The position numbers and the translations under genes were made by a program. Source: Labrenzia sp. 011 (GTDB taxonomy: Bacteria; Pseudomonadota; Alphaproteobacteria; Rhizobiales; Stappiaceae). From it: 64,000 nucleotides of DNA. Shown piece after piece: positions 1 to 7,837 of the stretch (its first letter is position 1; every line of letters starts with the position of its first letter). The notes beneath the pieces are model-generated. The model ran no database searches, was not told the DNA's origin, and was given only the letters and a program-made list of their open reading frames with translations. The stretch lies in assembly GCF_003075075.1 (NCBI RefSeq), contig NZ_QCYM01000022.1, forward strand, positions 1 to 64,000, read 5' to 3'.

Positions 1-116
1 AGATCAGCGTACCTGCGTAACCCTTACTTAAAAACCAAACTCCGAACACAAGTGCTCAAAGCCAAGCTTCCCGCAAGGCCAACGCCGCCTACGCTTCCCT
101 TCCTTCAAAATCAAAT

Positions 117-128
117 TGTCAATGAACA
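117..128 (-). promoter_or_regulatory. boxA-like antitermination element
   Basis: Minus-strand TGTTCATTGACA closely resembles the rRNA boxA consensus TGCTCTTTAACA and the alphaproteobacterial variant TGTTCTTTGACA. It lies in the leader downstream of the 279-307 promoter, where NusB/S10 boxA sites of rRNA operons are found. Confidence 0.45.
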
Positions 129-278
129 GAGAAACAAAAATCTCTCTCGGGAAACGCCCCAACCCCGGCGAAAACCAGCCACCTCCGAACCTTGCAGCCC
201 GGAACACGATGTCCGATTTTCAGGAATTTAGGACGAAAAACCCTCTCGCCAGCGACGTTGCCGCCGTCGATGAGCCGC

Positions 279-307
279 GTTATACGCAGCACACTCCACA
301 CCGTCAA
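279..307 (-). promoter_or_regulatory. strong leftward sigma70 promoter, rrn-like
   Basis: On the minus strand TTGACG (302-307) and TATAAC (279-284) are separated by exactly 17 bases and followed by a GC-rich discriminator. Near-consensus boxes with a GC-rich start region are characteristic of rRNA promoters. Nothing inside the window lies downstream except the boxA-like element. Confidence 0.55.
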
Positions 308-395
308 CTCCTGAAATGAATTTTCTTGAGAAAAAAAGCGTCCTGCCTGCAGCAGTGGATATTAACCATTCGCAAACCCGAGCAGGACCCTGCGT

Positions 396-1151
396 TTATC
401 CGATCGGAGAATTGCCGAAGCCCATCAGACGCTGGCCTGCATCCACGACCAGCGTATGCCCGGTCACCTGTTTCGCACCGACCAGATAGCGCACCGCGGC
501 AACGATATCTTCCGGGCCGAGGCCGGGCCCGAGCGGCGTGAGTTTCTGTCGGCTGTCGAAATTTTCCTGGCTCTGGCCGCTGGGAAGCACCAGCCCCGGC
601 GCGACCGCATTCACCCGGATACCCTTCGGCCCCAGCTCGAAGGCAGCCAGCCGCGTCGCCCCCTCCAGGGCGAACTTGCCGCAGAAATAGCTGAAGCGCT
701 CCGGCGACGCCGAGGCCATCTGGGTATCGAGCAGATTCACGATGGCGCAGCCTTCCGGCAGCGGGTCCTGATCGGCGAAGGCCTTCATCAGAAAGACGGG
801 GGCGGCGGCATTCACGTTCATGAGGAACTGCCATGTGTCCCAGGTCATGTCGGCAAGACTGTCCGTATCGAACGCCGAGGCCGAATTGACCAGCACAGAA
901 ACCGGGCCGCCCAGGGCCTCCGACGCCTCCCGGATCAGCGCCCCGGCCGTCTCCGGCCGGCTGAGATCCTTCTGCAGAAGCACCGCCCTGCCACCGGAGG
1001 CAAGAATCTCGTCATGAAGATCCTGCGCGCCCCCCGCCGAGGAATTGTAATGCAGGGCAAGCGCATGACCCTCCTCCGCAAGACCGCGGGCGATGGCCTT
1101 GCCGACCCGTTTTCCCGCTCCCGTCACCAGGGCAATCCGGGCAGCTGTCAT
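396..1151 (-). CDS. FolM-like SDR, pterin reductase
   Basis: Short-chain dehydrogenase of about 251 residues. The N-terminal cofactor motif TGAGKRVG is the variant typical of dihydromonapterin/pteridine reductases (FolM/PTR1), which use NADPH; the extra Arg is characteristic of that group. The protein also shows NSAS and a catalytic YFCGKFAL (YxxxK) motif. ATG at 1151 is chosen because it follows GGGGAGAAAAGAC; the frame extends upstream but overlaps no better start. It is third in a minus-strand set after FolB and a DHPS homologue, which supports reduction of a dihydropterin rather than general SDR activity. A generic 3-oxoacyl-ACP-reductase-type SDR remains possible. Confidence 0.7.
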   Translation of the reverse strand: MTAARIALVTGAGKRVGKAIARGLAEEGHALALHYNSSAGGAQDLHDEILASGGRAVLLQKDLSRPETAGALIREASEALGGPVSVLVNSASAFDTDSLADMTWDTWQFLMNVNAAAPVFLMKAFADQDPLPEGCAIVNLLDTQMASASPERFSYFCGKFALEGATRLAAFELGPKGIRVNAVAPGLVLPSGQSQENFDSRQKLTPLGPGLGPEDIVAAVRYLVGAKQVTGHTLVVDAGQRLMGFGNSPIG

Positions 1152-1223
1152 GTCTTTTCTCCCCAAGGGCTTTCCGTCAAAAGAACGAAAGCCACGTTTC
1201 TCCGGCACATCGTCCCCGTGACG

Positions 1224-2108
1224 TCAGGCATAGTCCTGCAGGTTCAGCACCGGCTGGACCCGCGGCACCTCGTGGCTGCGCACCAGATTGGCCTTCGACA
1301 TCACCGCCAGCGTCGCCGCGCTGGTCTGCGCGACCCGGACTTCGTCGCGGAACAGATAGACGGCCCCGGTCAGTTGCACCGTCACCGGCCAGCCCAATTC
1401 GCGCAGACGGAAGGATTGCAGGATACTGTCGGTCTGATAGCGGATCCTGTCCGGCCCGTCCGGCAGATGAAGGGCAAACCCGAAACCGGGATCGACCCAC
1501 AGGCGCTCCACTCCGGCGTCGGTCGCAAGGGCGATCCGCTCCCTGAAAAAGGCAAGCTGATGATCGAAGATCTCCGTCACCGGCGGCAGGGTGTCCTTCG
1601 AGCGGGCGTTTTCGCCCGGCGTATAACACATCACCACGCCGGCCTGATGCGAGGCCACCGCCTCGAAAAACGCCCGGTCGTCGACCCGGCCCGTCAGATT
1701 GACCACCCCGGCCCCCGCCTCCAGCAGCGCGATCCCGACCTCCGGATAATAGGTCTCGACCGAGACCAAGATCCCCTCCTCCGCAAGCGCCCGCACAACG
1801 GGGCGCATGCGGTCGATCTGCCTTTCCGCCGCAACGAGATCCGCGGCTTCGCCTGTCGACTCCGCGCCGATATCCACCATCGCTGCCCCTTCGAGCGTCA
1901 TCCGGCGGCCCCGGTACAGGGCTGCCTCGAAGGTATGGCAGACGGTCTCCCGATAACTGCTGTCCGCAGACAGGTTCAAGACCCCCATCTGATAGGTACG
2001 GTCCTCGAAACGGCGCCCGAATTTCGGAAACTCGAACGTCCGGATCGGCGCGTCCAGCGCATCCCGGTATTTGAGCCACAGCGGAAGGAGGCGGTCTGCG
2101 GATATCAT
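1224..2108 (-). CDS. atypical dihydropteroate synthase homologue
   Basis: TIM-barrel protein of about 294 residues with the overall DHPS pattern: an MGVLN start of the pterin site, GAEST, VVN and DPGFGF segments in order, and a VRSHEV end corresponding to the usual RVHDV. Several catalytic positions differ from folate-pathway DHPS. The Arg after EST is Gly, the second-strand Asp is Glu (SVETYYPEV), and the SRKS lysine loop that binds pterin/pABA is replaced. It may therefore bind a pterin but make something other than dihydropteroate, or be a second, divergent FolP. ATG at 2108 has an AGGAG about 12 bases upstream; the frame is open to 2219, so a longer N-terminus cannot be excluded. Confidence 0.65.
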   Translation of the reverse strand: MISADRLLPLWLKYRDALDAPIRTFEFPKFGRRFEDRTYQMGVLNLSADSSYRETVCHTFEAALYRGRRMTLEGAAMVDIGAESTGEAADLVAAERQIDRMRPVVRALAEEGILVSVETYYPEVGIALLEAGAGVVNLTGRVDDRAFFEAVASHQAGVVMCYTPGENARSKDTLPPVTEIFDHQLAFFRERIALATDAGVERLWVDPGFGFALHLPDGPDRIRYQTDSILQSFRLRELGWPVTVQLTGAVYLFRDEVRVAQTSAATLAVMSKANLVRSHEVPRVQPVLNLQDYA

Positions 2109-2250
2109 GAAAGGCGGGACTCCTGGGACAGGTGCGGCGATCGGCACATTCGCGAAGAGGGGCCCCCGCGCGTCTTGCGCAGGTTCCCGAAAAGATAGGA
2201 AAGAGCAGCGGTCCGGCAAGGCCCACGGTCCCGGTGCTGACGGTTTGCGC

Positions 2251-2679
2251 TCAGACGGACCGCTTGCGACAGATCCGGATGCCCACGCCGGCCGCCTCGT
2301 CGAATATGTCCAGCTTGGTCACCTTGACCGTTACCCGGTCGGCGAGCGGATTGGTCAGGACGAACGCGGCAACGGCCTCGGCCCAGTCCTCGACCAGCTC
2401 CGTATGCCCGCCCGAGGCCGCCTTGTCCTGAATGAATTCCACCGTATCGGCATAGGATACGAAGGTACCGGTCTCGCGCACGATCCTGCGGTAGCCCGGC
2501 ACGGTGCGGATCTCCACATCGAAGCAGACCGACTGGGTCCGCCCCTTTTCGCTCTCGAAAACGCCGATCTCCGCGGGAACGAGCAGACCTTCGATCAGGA
2601 TGAGGTCCTGGCCGTCCTCCGTCAGGGCGGTCTCGTCGTGCGGGTTGCCGGCGTGGCCGGCCGAAGGTCTGGAGGACAT
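2251..2679 (-). CDS. folB: dihydroneopterin aldolase (FolB family)
   Basis: About 142 residues. Family signatures are visible: the EIGVFESEKG strand-turn carrying the catalytic Glu, SYADTVEFIQ, the HTELVEDWAEAVA helix, and a VTKLDIF segment holding the conserved Lys. FolB cleaves or epimerises 7,8-dihydroneopterin. The first 20-25 residues are an extra N-terminal tail. ATG at 2679 follows AGGATAG; the open frame reaches 2922 but the extension has no coding character. It is first in the pterin cluster with the DHPS homologue and FolM-like SDR downstream, and a 16-bp palindrome lies 68 bases upstream. Confidence 0.7.
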   Translation of the reverse strand: MSSRPSAGHAGNPHDETALTEDGQDLILIEGLLVPAEIGVFESEKGRTQSVCFDVEIRTVPGYRRIVRETGTFVSYADTVEFIQDKAASGGHTELVEDWAEAVAAFVLTNPLADRVTVKVTKLDIFDEAAGVGIRICRKRSV

Positions 2680-2746
2680 GGATCTATCCTGTTGCCTGAC
2701 AAACGGTTGCATTCCGATAGACGGGTGTAACGACATCCCGCGAAGG

Positions 2747-2762
2747 GTCAAGACGTCTTGAC
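2747..2762. promoter_or_regulatory. 16-bp perfect palindrome upstream of folB
   Basis: GTCAAGACGTCTTGAC is an uninterrupted perfect palindrome in the gene-free stretch 2680-2928 between folB and rhaM. It lies 68 bases upstream of the folB start, a reasonable position for an operator of the pterin cluster. No adjacent regulator gene matches it. Confidence 0.35.
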
Positions 2763-2928
2763 GGCCGCCCCGGTCTCCGCCTGTCAGAAATCCCCTCGGG
2801 CCACGGAAGGCCGGAGAGGGCTCTCCGCGGCATGGCGCGCGGTCCGGAGCTGCCGCCCGCAAGGGCAGCCTTCCCGGTGGCCTTGCTGACATGGATCTGC
2901 CGGCAGCTATCAGGTCCGTCACCTCCCG

Positions 2929-3243
2929 TCAGTCCAGGTGAAACACGGTTTCGAGCGGCACTGTGACCGGCTCGTTGCCGGGCTGGGTCACCATGAGGTC
3001 GGCCATATGGGCCCACCACCTGCGCATGACCGGATGCGCGGGCAGGTCGTCCATTCCATGCCCGTCCCGCCGCCAGAGCACCGCGAACAGGATATGGGTC
3101 TCCCGGTCCAGATGGATGGAATAATCGCTGATACCGGCCTCCTTCAGAAGGCCCGTCAGCTCCGGCCAGATCTCCTCGTGGCGTTTCCTGTATTCCGCTT
3201 CCATGCCCGGATGCAGCATCATCTTGAAGGCGATCTTTTCCAT
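2929..3243 (-). CDS. rhaM: L-rhamnose mutarotase
   Basis: 104 residues, the standard RhaM length. Family features are an [17 protein letters not shown] start, the EEIWPEL helix, a YSIHLD strand, and the paired-Trp helix [12 protein letters not shown]. RhaM interconverts alpha and beta anomers of L-rhamnose and is cytoplasmic. No rhamnose isomerase or kinase is in the window; it sits beside the uronate regulator. This is consistent with use of rhamnose-containing pectin (RG-I) or related polysaccharides, or with activity on another sugar anomer. A GGTGT/ACACC repeat directly abuts its start codon. Confidence 0.85.
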   Translation of the reverse strand: MEKIAFKMMLHPGMEAEYRKRHEEIWPELTGLLKEAGISDYSIHLDRETHILFAVLWRRDGHGMDDLPAHPVMRRWWAHMADLMVTQPGNEPVTVPLETVFHLD

Positions 3244-3428
3244 GGTGTCACACCTGTATTCCTTGTCCGTGTTGGTGGTGCTGACGGAAAGACGAGAGAA
3301 TGACGACCGGCAGCATGTGTTCGGCTATCGCCGGATCGGCGGACCATGAGGCTGACGGTGCCGCTCAATCTCTGCGGAGTCCTGGCAGAACTGAGCCATG
3401 GACTCACCGCTATCGCCCGCATCGGCAC

Positions 3429-4121
3429 TCACTCCTCGAAATGGTCGGAGTTTTCCGCGCGGATCCGGCCGAGAATGTTCTCGATCCGGCCGAGATGTAT
3501 CGTCAGCCGGTCAGCGGCGCCCGTGCCGTCCCGGTCGCGAATGGCGGCGAGGAGCAAGACATGATCGTCAAGGGCGGTCTGCGCACTCGAGGCGAGCGAG
3601 AGGAAGCGCACCCGGTCCATATGGGCCTTCTGCTCGCGGATCAGGGCCCAGACATAGGCATGGCCGGAGATTTCGCAGATCCGGCGATGAAAATCGTCGT
3701 CCAGCCTGTGAAACACCTGGCGCTCGTTCGCCGAGACCGCCGCCTGCTGCTCCTTGATGAGCTTTTCCAGATCCTTGATATCGTCGTTCGTCGCGACCTC
3801 CGCAGCGACCCGCAGGCAGGCGATTTCCAGCGCCGTGCGGACGAAGCGCGCCCGCAGCACCGCCGTTTCCGAGATCTTGGTGATCACCGTGGCGCGCTGT
3901 GGCCGGATCATCAGGAAACCGAGCTGCGACAGACGATAGAAGGCATCCCGCACAGGTTGACGGGAAACGCCGAATGCCCTGGCGACCTCAACTTCCGACA
4001 CACGGGTGCCCGGCGCGAGTTCCAGCGAAAGAATCTGCTGATGCAATTCCTCGAAGACCGCATCGGCCACCGAAGGGATCCTTATCGGTTCCAGCGCCTT
4101 CAGGGCGCTTGATGCTGTCAT
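3429..4121 (-). CDS. GntR-family regulator, FCD type
   Basis: 230 residues. A winged helix-turn-helix lies at about 15-80 (ARAFGVSRQPVRDAFYRLSQLGF is split around the recognition helix). An FCD ligand domain follows with DDDFHRRICEISGH, whose Asp/His residues usually bind a metal near the carboxylate ligand. Divergent from uxaC with a 96-base gap holding repeated GTTGA/TCAAC half-sites, so it is probably the local hexuronate-responsive repressor (UxuR/ExuR role). The exact inducer (glucuronate, galacturonate, fructuronate or KDG) cannot be read from sequence. Confidence 0.85.
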   Translation of the reverse strand: MTASSALKALEPIRIPSVADAVFEELHQQILSLELAPGTRVSEVEVARAFGVSRQPVRDAFYRLSQLGFLMIRPQRATVITKISETAVLRARFVRTALEIACLRVAAEVATNDDIKDLEKLIKEQQAAVSANERQVFHRLDDDFHRRICEISGHAYVWALIREQKAHMDRVRFLSLASSAQTALDDHVLLLAAIRDRDGTGAADRLTIHLGRIENILGRIRAENSDHFEE

Positions 4122-4136
4122 CTGGTTTCTCTCTTC

Positions 4137-4170
4137 GTTGACTCAACTACTCAACTAGCATATCAGTTGA
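4137..4170. promoter_or_regulatory. candidate GntR operator region for the uronate operon
   Basis: Two inverted arrangements of the same half-site occur in the divergent promoter region: GTTGACTCAAC (4137-4147) and TCAACT-8-AGTTGA (4151-4170). Repeated GTTGA/TCAAC elements between a GntR gene and its divergent operon suggest an autoregulatory operator. The assignment is by position and symmetry only. Confidence 0.45.
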
Positions 4171-4217
4171 CCAGTCGCAACACGGACCTGCCGTAAGGTC
4201 CACCGGGGGAGAGAAAG

Positions 4218-5660
4218 ATGGCATTGGGGAGGGAAGACGCACCGGGAGCTTCACGGAACGGACTTGATCCGCATCGCCTTCTTCCGGCCGATCCCGCCTC
4301 GCGCACCCTGGCCCTGAGCCTGTACGCTTCGGTAAAGGACCTGCCGATCGTCAGCCCGCACGGCCATACGGACCCGCGCTGGTATGCTGAAAACGAGGCC
4401 TTTCCGGACCCCGCACAGCTGATCATTGTTCCCGACCACTATGTCTTCCGCATGCTCTTTTCCCAGGGCATCGATCTTTCCGCGCTCGGCGTGCCGAGGG
4501 TTGACGGCGGCTGGACGGAAAGCGACAGCCGCAAGATCTGGCGGACGTTCGCCGAAAACTACCACCTTTTCCGCGCGACCCCGTCGCGCATGTGGCTGGA
4601 TCACTCCTTTCAGGAGGTCTTCGGCTGGACAAAGCGGATCAGCGCGGCAACCGCCGACGAATCCTACGATCACATCGCCGATTGCCTGACACGGCCGGAA
4701 TTCCGGCCGCGCGCGCTTTTCGAGCGCTTCAACATAGAAGTCATCGCGACGACGGAATCGCCTCTGGACGATCTGCAATGGCACCGGCAGATCCGCGACA
4801 GCGGCTGGAGCGGACGCGTCGTGACCGCCTACCGGCCCGATGCCGTGGTCGATCCCGAGTTTGAAGGCTTTCGCGACAACATCGAAAAATTCGGCGCGCT
4901 GACCGGTGAGAACACCGGGACCTGGCAGGGCTATCTGAATGCGCACCGGGCCCGGCGCGCCTTTTTCAGGTCTTTCGGCGCCACCTCCTCCGATCACGGT
5001 CACCCGACGGCGCGAACGGAAAACCTGTCTGCTGCGCAGGCCGACACGCTGTTCCAGAAAGCGATGAAGGGCGATTGCACGGCCGAGGAAGCCGATGCCT
5101 TCCGCGGCCACATGCTGACCGAAATGGCGCGCATGAGCCTGGAGGACGGTCTTGTCCTGCAGATCCATCCGGGCAGCCACCGGAACCATTCCAAGGCGAT
5201 CATGCAGTCCTTCGGTCGCGACAAGGGCTTCGATATCCCGACCCGGACCAATTACGTCGATGCGCTCAAGCCGCTTCTGGACGCGGTCGGCCTGGAAAGG
5301 AACCTGAGTGTCATTCTCTTCACCCTGGACGAAACCGCATATGCCCGGGAACTGGCGCCGCTGGCCGGGGCCTATCCGGTCCTGAAGCTGGGGCCCGCCT
5401 GGTGGTTCCACGACAGTCCCGAAGGAATGCGCAGGTTCCGCGAAATGACCACGGAAACCGCCGGTTTCTACAACACCGTCGGCTTCAACGACGACACAAG
5501 GGCGTTTTGCTCGATCCCCGCCCGCCACGATGTGGCCCGCAGGGTCGACAGTGCATACCTCGCATCACTCGTCACATCCGGGAGGCTGGACGAGGACGAG
5601 GCATTTGAGGTCGCACAGGACCTCACCTACAGGCTTGTGAAGCAGGCCTACCGGCTCTGA
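4218..5660 (+). CDS. uxaC: uronate isomerase
   Basis: 480 residues, as expected for UxaC. The amidohydrolase-like N-terminus has the metal-binding SPHGHTDPRWY motif. Other family blocks are VPDHYVFRML, TTESPLDDL and IHPGSHRNH. The enzyme converts D-glucuronate to D-fructuronate and D-galacturonate to D-tagaturonate in the cytoplasm. ATG at 4218 follows GGGGGAGAGAAAG. It is first gene of the plus-strand operon with kdgF, kduI, kduD, uxuB and uxuA; no uxaA (altronate dehydratase) or kdgK/kdgA is in the window. Confidence 0.95.
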   Translation: MALGREDAPGASRNGLDPHRLLPADPASRTLALSLYASVKDLPIVSPHGHTDPRWYAENEAFPDPAQLIIVPDHYVFRMLFSQGIDLSALGVPRVDGGWTESDSRKIWRTFAENYHLFRATPSRMWLDHSFQEVFGWTKRISAATADESYDHIADCLTRPEFRPRALFERFNIEVIATTESPLDDLQWHRQIRDSGWSGRVVTAYRPDAVVDPEFEGFRDNIEKFGALTGENTGTWQGYLNAHRARRAFFRSFGATSSDHGHPTARTENLSAAQADTLFQKAMKGDCTAEEADAFRGHMLTEMARMSLEDGLVLQIHPGSHRNHSKAIMQSFGRDKGFDIPTRTNYVDALKPLLDAVGLERNLSVILFTLDETAYARELAPLAGAYPVLKLGPAWWFHDSPEGMRRFREMTTETAGFYNTVGFNDDTRAFCSIPARHDVARRVDSAYLASLVTSGRLDEDEAFEVAQDLTYRLVKQAYRL

Positions 5661-5684
5661 GGAGCGAATTCTGGGAGGAATATC

Positions 5685-5939
5685 ATGGACGTTCACGTCA
5701 TGCCCTCCGGCATCTTCGTCGGCAGGATGACTGCGCCCCGTGCCAATACGGCCCGGGCGCCTTGCGTTGCGCTCTATGGCCCATCCGGACCGGCCTCATC
5801 GACGGCGCCGGGAAGACCGTGCGGGCCTGCGCGTCCCCGGGCCTCGCGAAGGCAGGCAACGGCGTCCTTTTCCTGTCACCTGCCTGCATTCCGGCATTCT
5901 CACCCTGCCTGCCGTCCCTGTTCCACCGAGGCTGAATAG
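5685..5939 (+). other. possible small ORF or gene remnant with strong RBS
   Basis: An open frame of 84 codons occupies the 280-base gap between uxaC and kdgF, and its ATG is preceded by a very good GGGAGGAATATC ribosome site. The translation is Pro/Arg/Ala-rich after about residue 15 and resembles no family I know. It may be a decayed gene whose start survived, a short real peptide, or chance in GC-rich DNA. The gap is much longer than the other spacings in this operon. Confidence 0.25.
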
Positions 5940-5940
5940 C

Positions 5941-6258
5941 ATGTTCGTAAAATCCTTCCCCGAAGTCGCCGCCGATCCCGGCGTTCGCCGCCAGGTGCTG
6001 TCCGACAGTCCCGAGCTGATGGTTGTTGCCTTCCGGTTCCGGGAAACCGGCGCGCAAGGCAAGCTGCACAACCACCCGCACGCGCAATCCACCTACGTCG
6101 AGAGCGGCAGGTTCCGTTTCAGCATCGACGGACAGGAATTCGAGGTCGGCCCCGGCGACAGCTTCGTCATTCCCTCCCGGGCCATGCATGGCTGCGTGTG
6201 CATCGAGCCGGGCACGCTGATCGACACCTTCACGCCCCGCCGCGACGATTTTCTTTAA
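5941..6258 (+). CDS. kdgF: cupin, KdgF-like unsaturated-uronate linearising enzyme
   Basis: 105-residue single cupin. Motif 1 is HNHPHAQSTYVESG with metal-binding His residues, followed by the GPGDSFVIPSRAMHG motif 2 and a DTFTPRRDDFL tail typical of KdgF. KdgF accelerates conversion of 4,5-unsaturated uronates (from pectin or alginate lyases) to linear 4-deoxy-5-keto-uronates. Placement directly before kduI and kduD supports this strongly. ATG at 5941 is used (GAGG nine bases upstream); an in-frame extension to 5740 lacks coding character. Confidence 0.8.
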   Translation: MFVKSFPEVAADPGVRRQVLSDSPELMVVAFRFRETGAQGKLHNHPHAQSTYVESGRFRFSIDGQEFEVGPGDSFVIPSRAMHGCVCIEPGTLIDTFTPRRDDFL

Positions 6259-6287
6259 GAACCGCCCAATACCGTAGGACTTTTGCC

Positions 6288-7112
6288 ATGATCAATGTTG
6301 AGACCCGATACGCGATCGACCCGGAGACAGCCAGAAAGCTGGACACCCAGGGCCTGCGCGATCACTTCCATGCCTCCGGCCTGTTCGTCGAGGGTGAAAT
6401 CAATCTGGTCTACACCCACTACGACCGCCTGATCCTCGGTGGCGCCGTTCCCGGGGCCGGCGAACTGGTGCTTGACCACGTCAAGGAAGCTGGTACCGCG
6501 ACCCTGCTCGAGCGCCGCGAACTCGGCATTCTCAACATCGGCGACACGGGAACCGTCAAGGCCGGCGGTCAGAGCTACGAGGTGGGCCGCGGCGATGTGC
6601 TTTATATCGGCATGGGCTCCGGACCGGTCTCCTTTTCCGGTCCCGGCCGTTTCTACATCCTCTCCGCTCCCGCGCACCGGACCTGCCCGTCCAGACTGAT
6701 CAAGGTGGGGGACGCGCGCCGGGTCGAACTGGGCTCCGCAGAAACCTCCAACGAACGCGTCATCCTGCAGTTCCTGCATCCGGAGGTAGCCGAAAGCTGC
6801 CAGCTTCTGATGGGCTACACCCAGTTCGCGCCCGGTTCGGTCTGGAACACCATGCCGGCCCACGTGCACGACCGGCGCATGGAAGCCTATCTCTATTTCG
6901 AGCTCGACGCCGATCAGCGCGTCTTCCACTTCATGGGCAAGCCCGAGGAAACCCGCCATCTCGTCATGGCCAATGAGGAAGCGGTCGTTTCGCCGCCCTG
7001 GTCCATCCACTGCGGCGCGGGCACCGGTGCCTACACCTTCTGCTGGGCGATGGCCGGTGACAATGTGGACTTCACCGACATGGACATGGTTGCCATGGGA
7101 GATCTGCGGTGA
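6288..7112 (+). CDS. kduI: 5-keto-4-deoxyuronate isomerase
   Basis: 274 residues, normal for KduI. The C-terminal cupin metal site is seen in MPAHVHDRRMEAYLYF (His-x-His and Glu) and the later SPPWSIHCGAGTG (His). The N-terminal TRYAIDPETARKLDTQGLR block is diagnostic. It converts 4-deoxy-5-keto-uronate (DKI) to 2,5-diketo-3-deoxygluconate. ATG at 6288 has AGGAC eight bases upstream. Its stop overlaps the kduD GTG start by three bases, indicating translational coupling. Confidence 0.93.
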   Translation: MINVETRYAIDPETARKLDTQGLRDHFHASGLFVEGEINLVYTHYDRLILGGAVPGAGELVLDHVKEAGTATLLERRELGILNIGDTGTVKAGGQSYEVGRGDVLYIGMGSGPVSFSGPGRFYILSAPAHRTCPSRLIKVGDARRVELGSAETSNERVILQFLHPEVAESCQLLMGYTQFAPGSVWNTMPAHVHDRRMEAYLYFELDADQRVFHFMGKPEETRHLVMANEEAVVSPPWSIHCGAGTGAYTFCWAMAGDNVDFTDMDMVAMGDLR

Positions 7113-7837
7113 ATTCCTTCTCTCTTGAAGGCCGGCGCGCCCTGGTGACCGGCGCCAACACCGGCATCGGCCAGGCGATCGCCATTGCCATGGGTGCAGC
7201 CGGCGCGGAGGTGCTGTGCGCCGCCCGCCGCGACTGCGACGAAACCCTGTCGAAGATCGAAAAGGGACGCCACGTGGCGGTGGACTTCGCCGACCCGTTG
7301 GCGGCCGTGCCCCTGTTCGAGAACGAGGCGATCGACATCCTCGTCAACAATGCCGGGATCATCCGGCGCGCCGATTCCGTCGACTTCACGGAAGCCGACT
7401 GGGACGACGTGATCGATGTGAACCTGAAAGCCGTCTTCTTCACCTGCCAGGCCTTCGGCAGGGCCGCCCTTGCGGCGGGACGCTCCGGGGCCATCGTGAA
7501 CATCGCCTCGCTGCTCTCCTTCCAGGGCGGCATCCGGGTGCCCTCCTACACTGCCTCCAAACACGGCGTTGCCGGCATCACCAAGCTGCTGGCCAACGAA
7601 TGGGCCGCCAAGGGCATCAACGTCAATGCCATTGCGCCCGGCTATATCTCCACCAACAACACGGAAGCCCTGCGCAATGATCCGGAGCGCAACCGCCAGA
7701 TCCTGGAACGAATTCCCGCCGGTCGCTGGGGAGAGGCCAGCGACATCGGCGATGCCGCCGTGTTCCTCGCCTCTCCCGCGGCGAAATACATTCACGGAAC
7801 CGTGCTGAGTGTCGATGGGGGCTGGCTTGCGCGTTAG
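7109..7837 (+). CDS. kduD: 2-dehydro-3-deoxy-D-gluconate 5-dehydrogenase
   Basis: 242-residue SDR with TGANTGIGQ, NNAG, a Ser in NIASLLSFQGG and the YTASK catalytic pair. The FQGGIRVPSYTASKHGVAG block and the KYIHGTVLSVDGGWLAR end are typical of KduD. It reduces 2,5-diketo-3-deoxygluconate to KDG with NADH. GTG start at 7109 overlaps the kduI stop (GTGA). The 3' end overlaps the start of uxuB by about 23-29 bases. Confidence 0.92.
   Translation: MNSFSLEGRRALVTGANTGIGQAIAIAMGAAGAEVLCAARRDCDETLSKIEKGRHVAVDFADPLAAVPLFENEAIDILVNNAGIIRRADSVDFTEADWDDVIDVNLKAVFFTCQAFGRAALAAGRSGAIVNIASLLSFQGGIRVPSYTASKHGVAGITKLLANEWAAKGINVNAIAPGYISTNNTEALRNDPERNRQILERIPAGRWGEASDIGDAAVFLASPAAKYIHGTVLSVDGGWLAR

Larger units (their letters stand above)
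1..395. other. gene-free left edge, rRNA-operon-type leader
   Basis: I find no convincing protein-coding gene here. Read on the minus strand, the stretch has a strong sigma70-type promoter (279-307) followed about 150 bases downstream by a boxA-like antitermination element (117-128). The remaining leader runs off the left edge. This arrangement is typical of the leader of an rRNA operon transcribed leftward, so a 16S gene is expected just beyond position 1. The rRNA gene itself is not in the window, so the assignment is inference. Confidence 0.5.

Noticed and set aside
456..2198. Long plus-strand open frame opposite the pterin cluster
   Set aside because: Antisense shadow: no domain, Arg/His/Gln-rich composition, while the minus strand encodes recognisable FolM-like and DHPS-like proteins.
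2680..2922. N-terminal extension of folB to 2922
   Set aside because: The extra 81 codons are Arg/Pro-rich and include the 16-bp palindrome; ATG 2679 has a ribosome site and begins just before the conserved domain.
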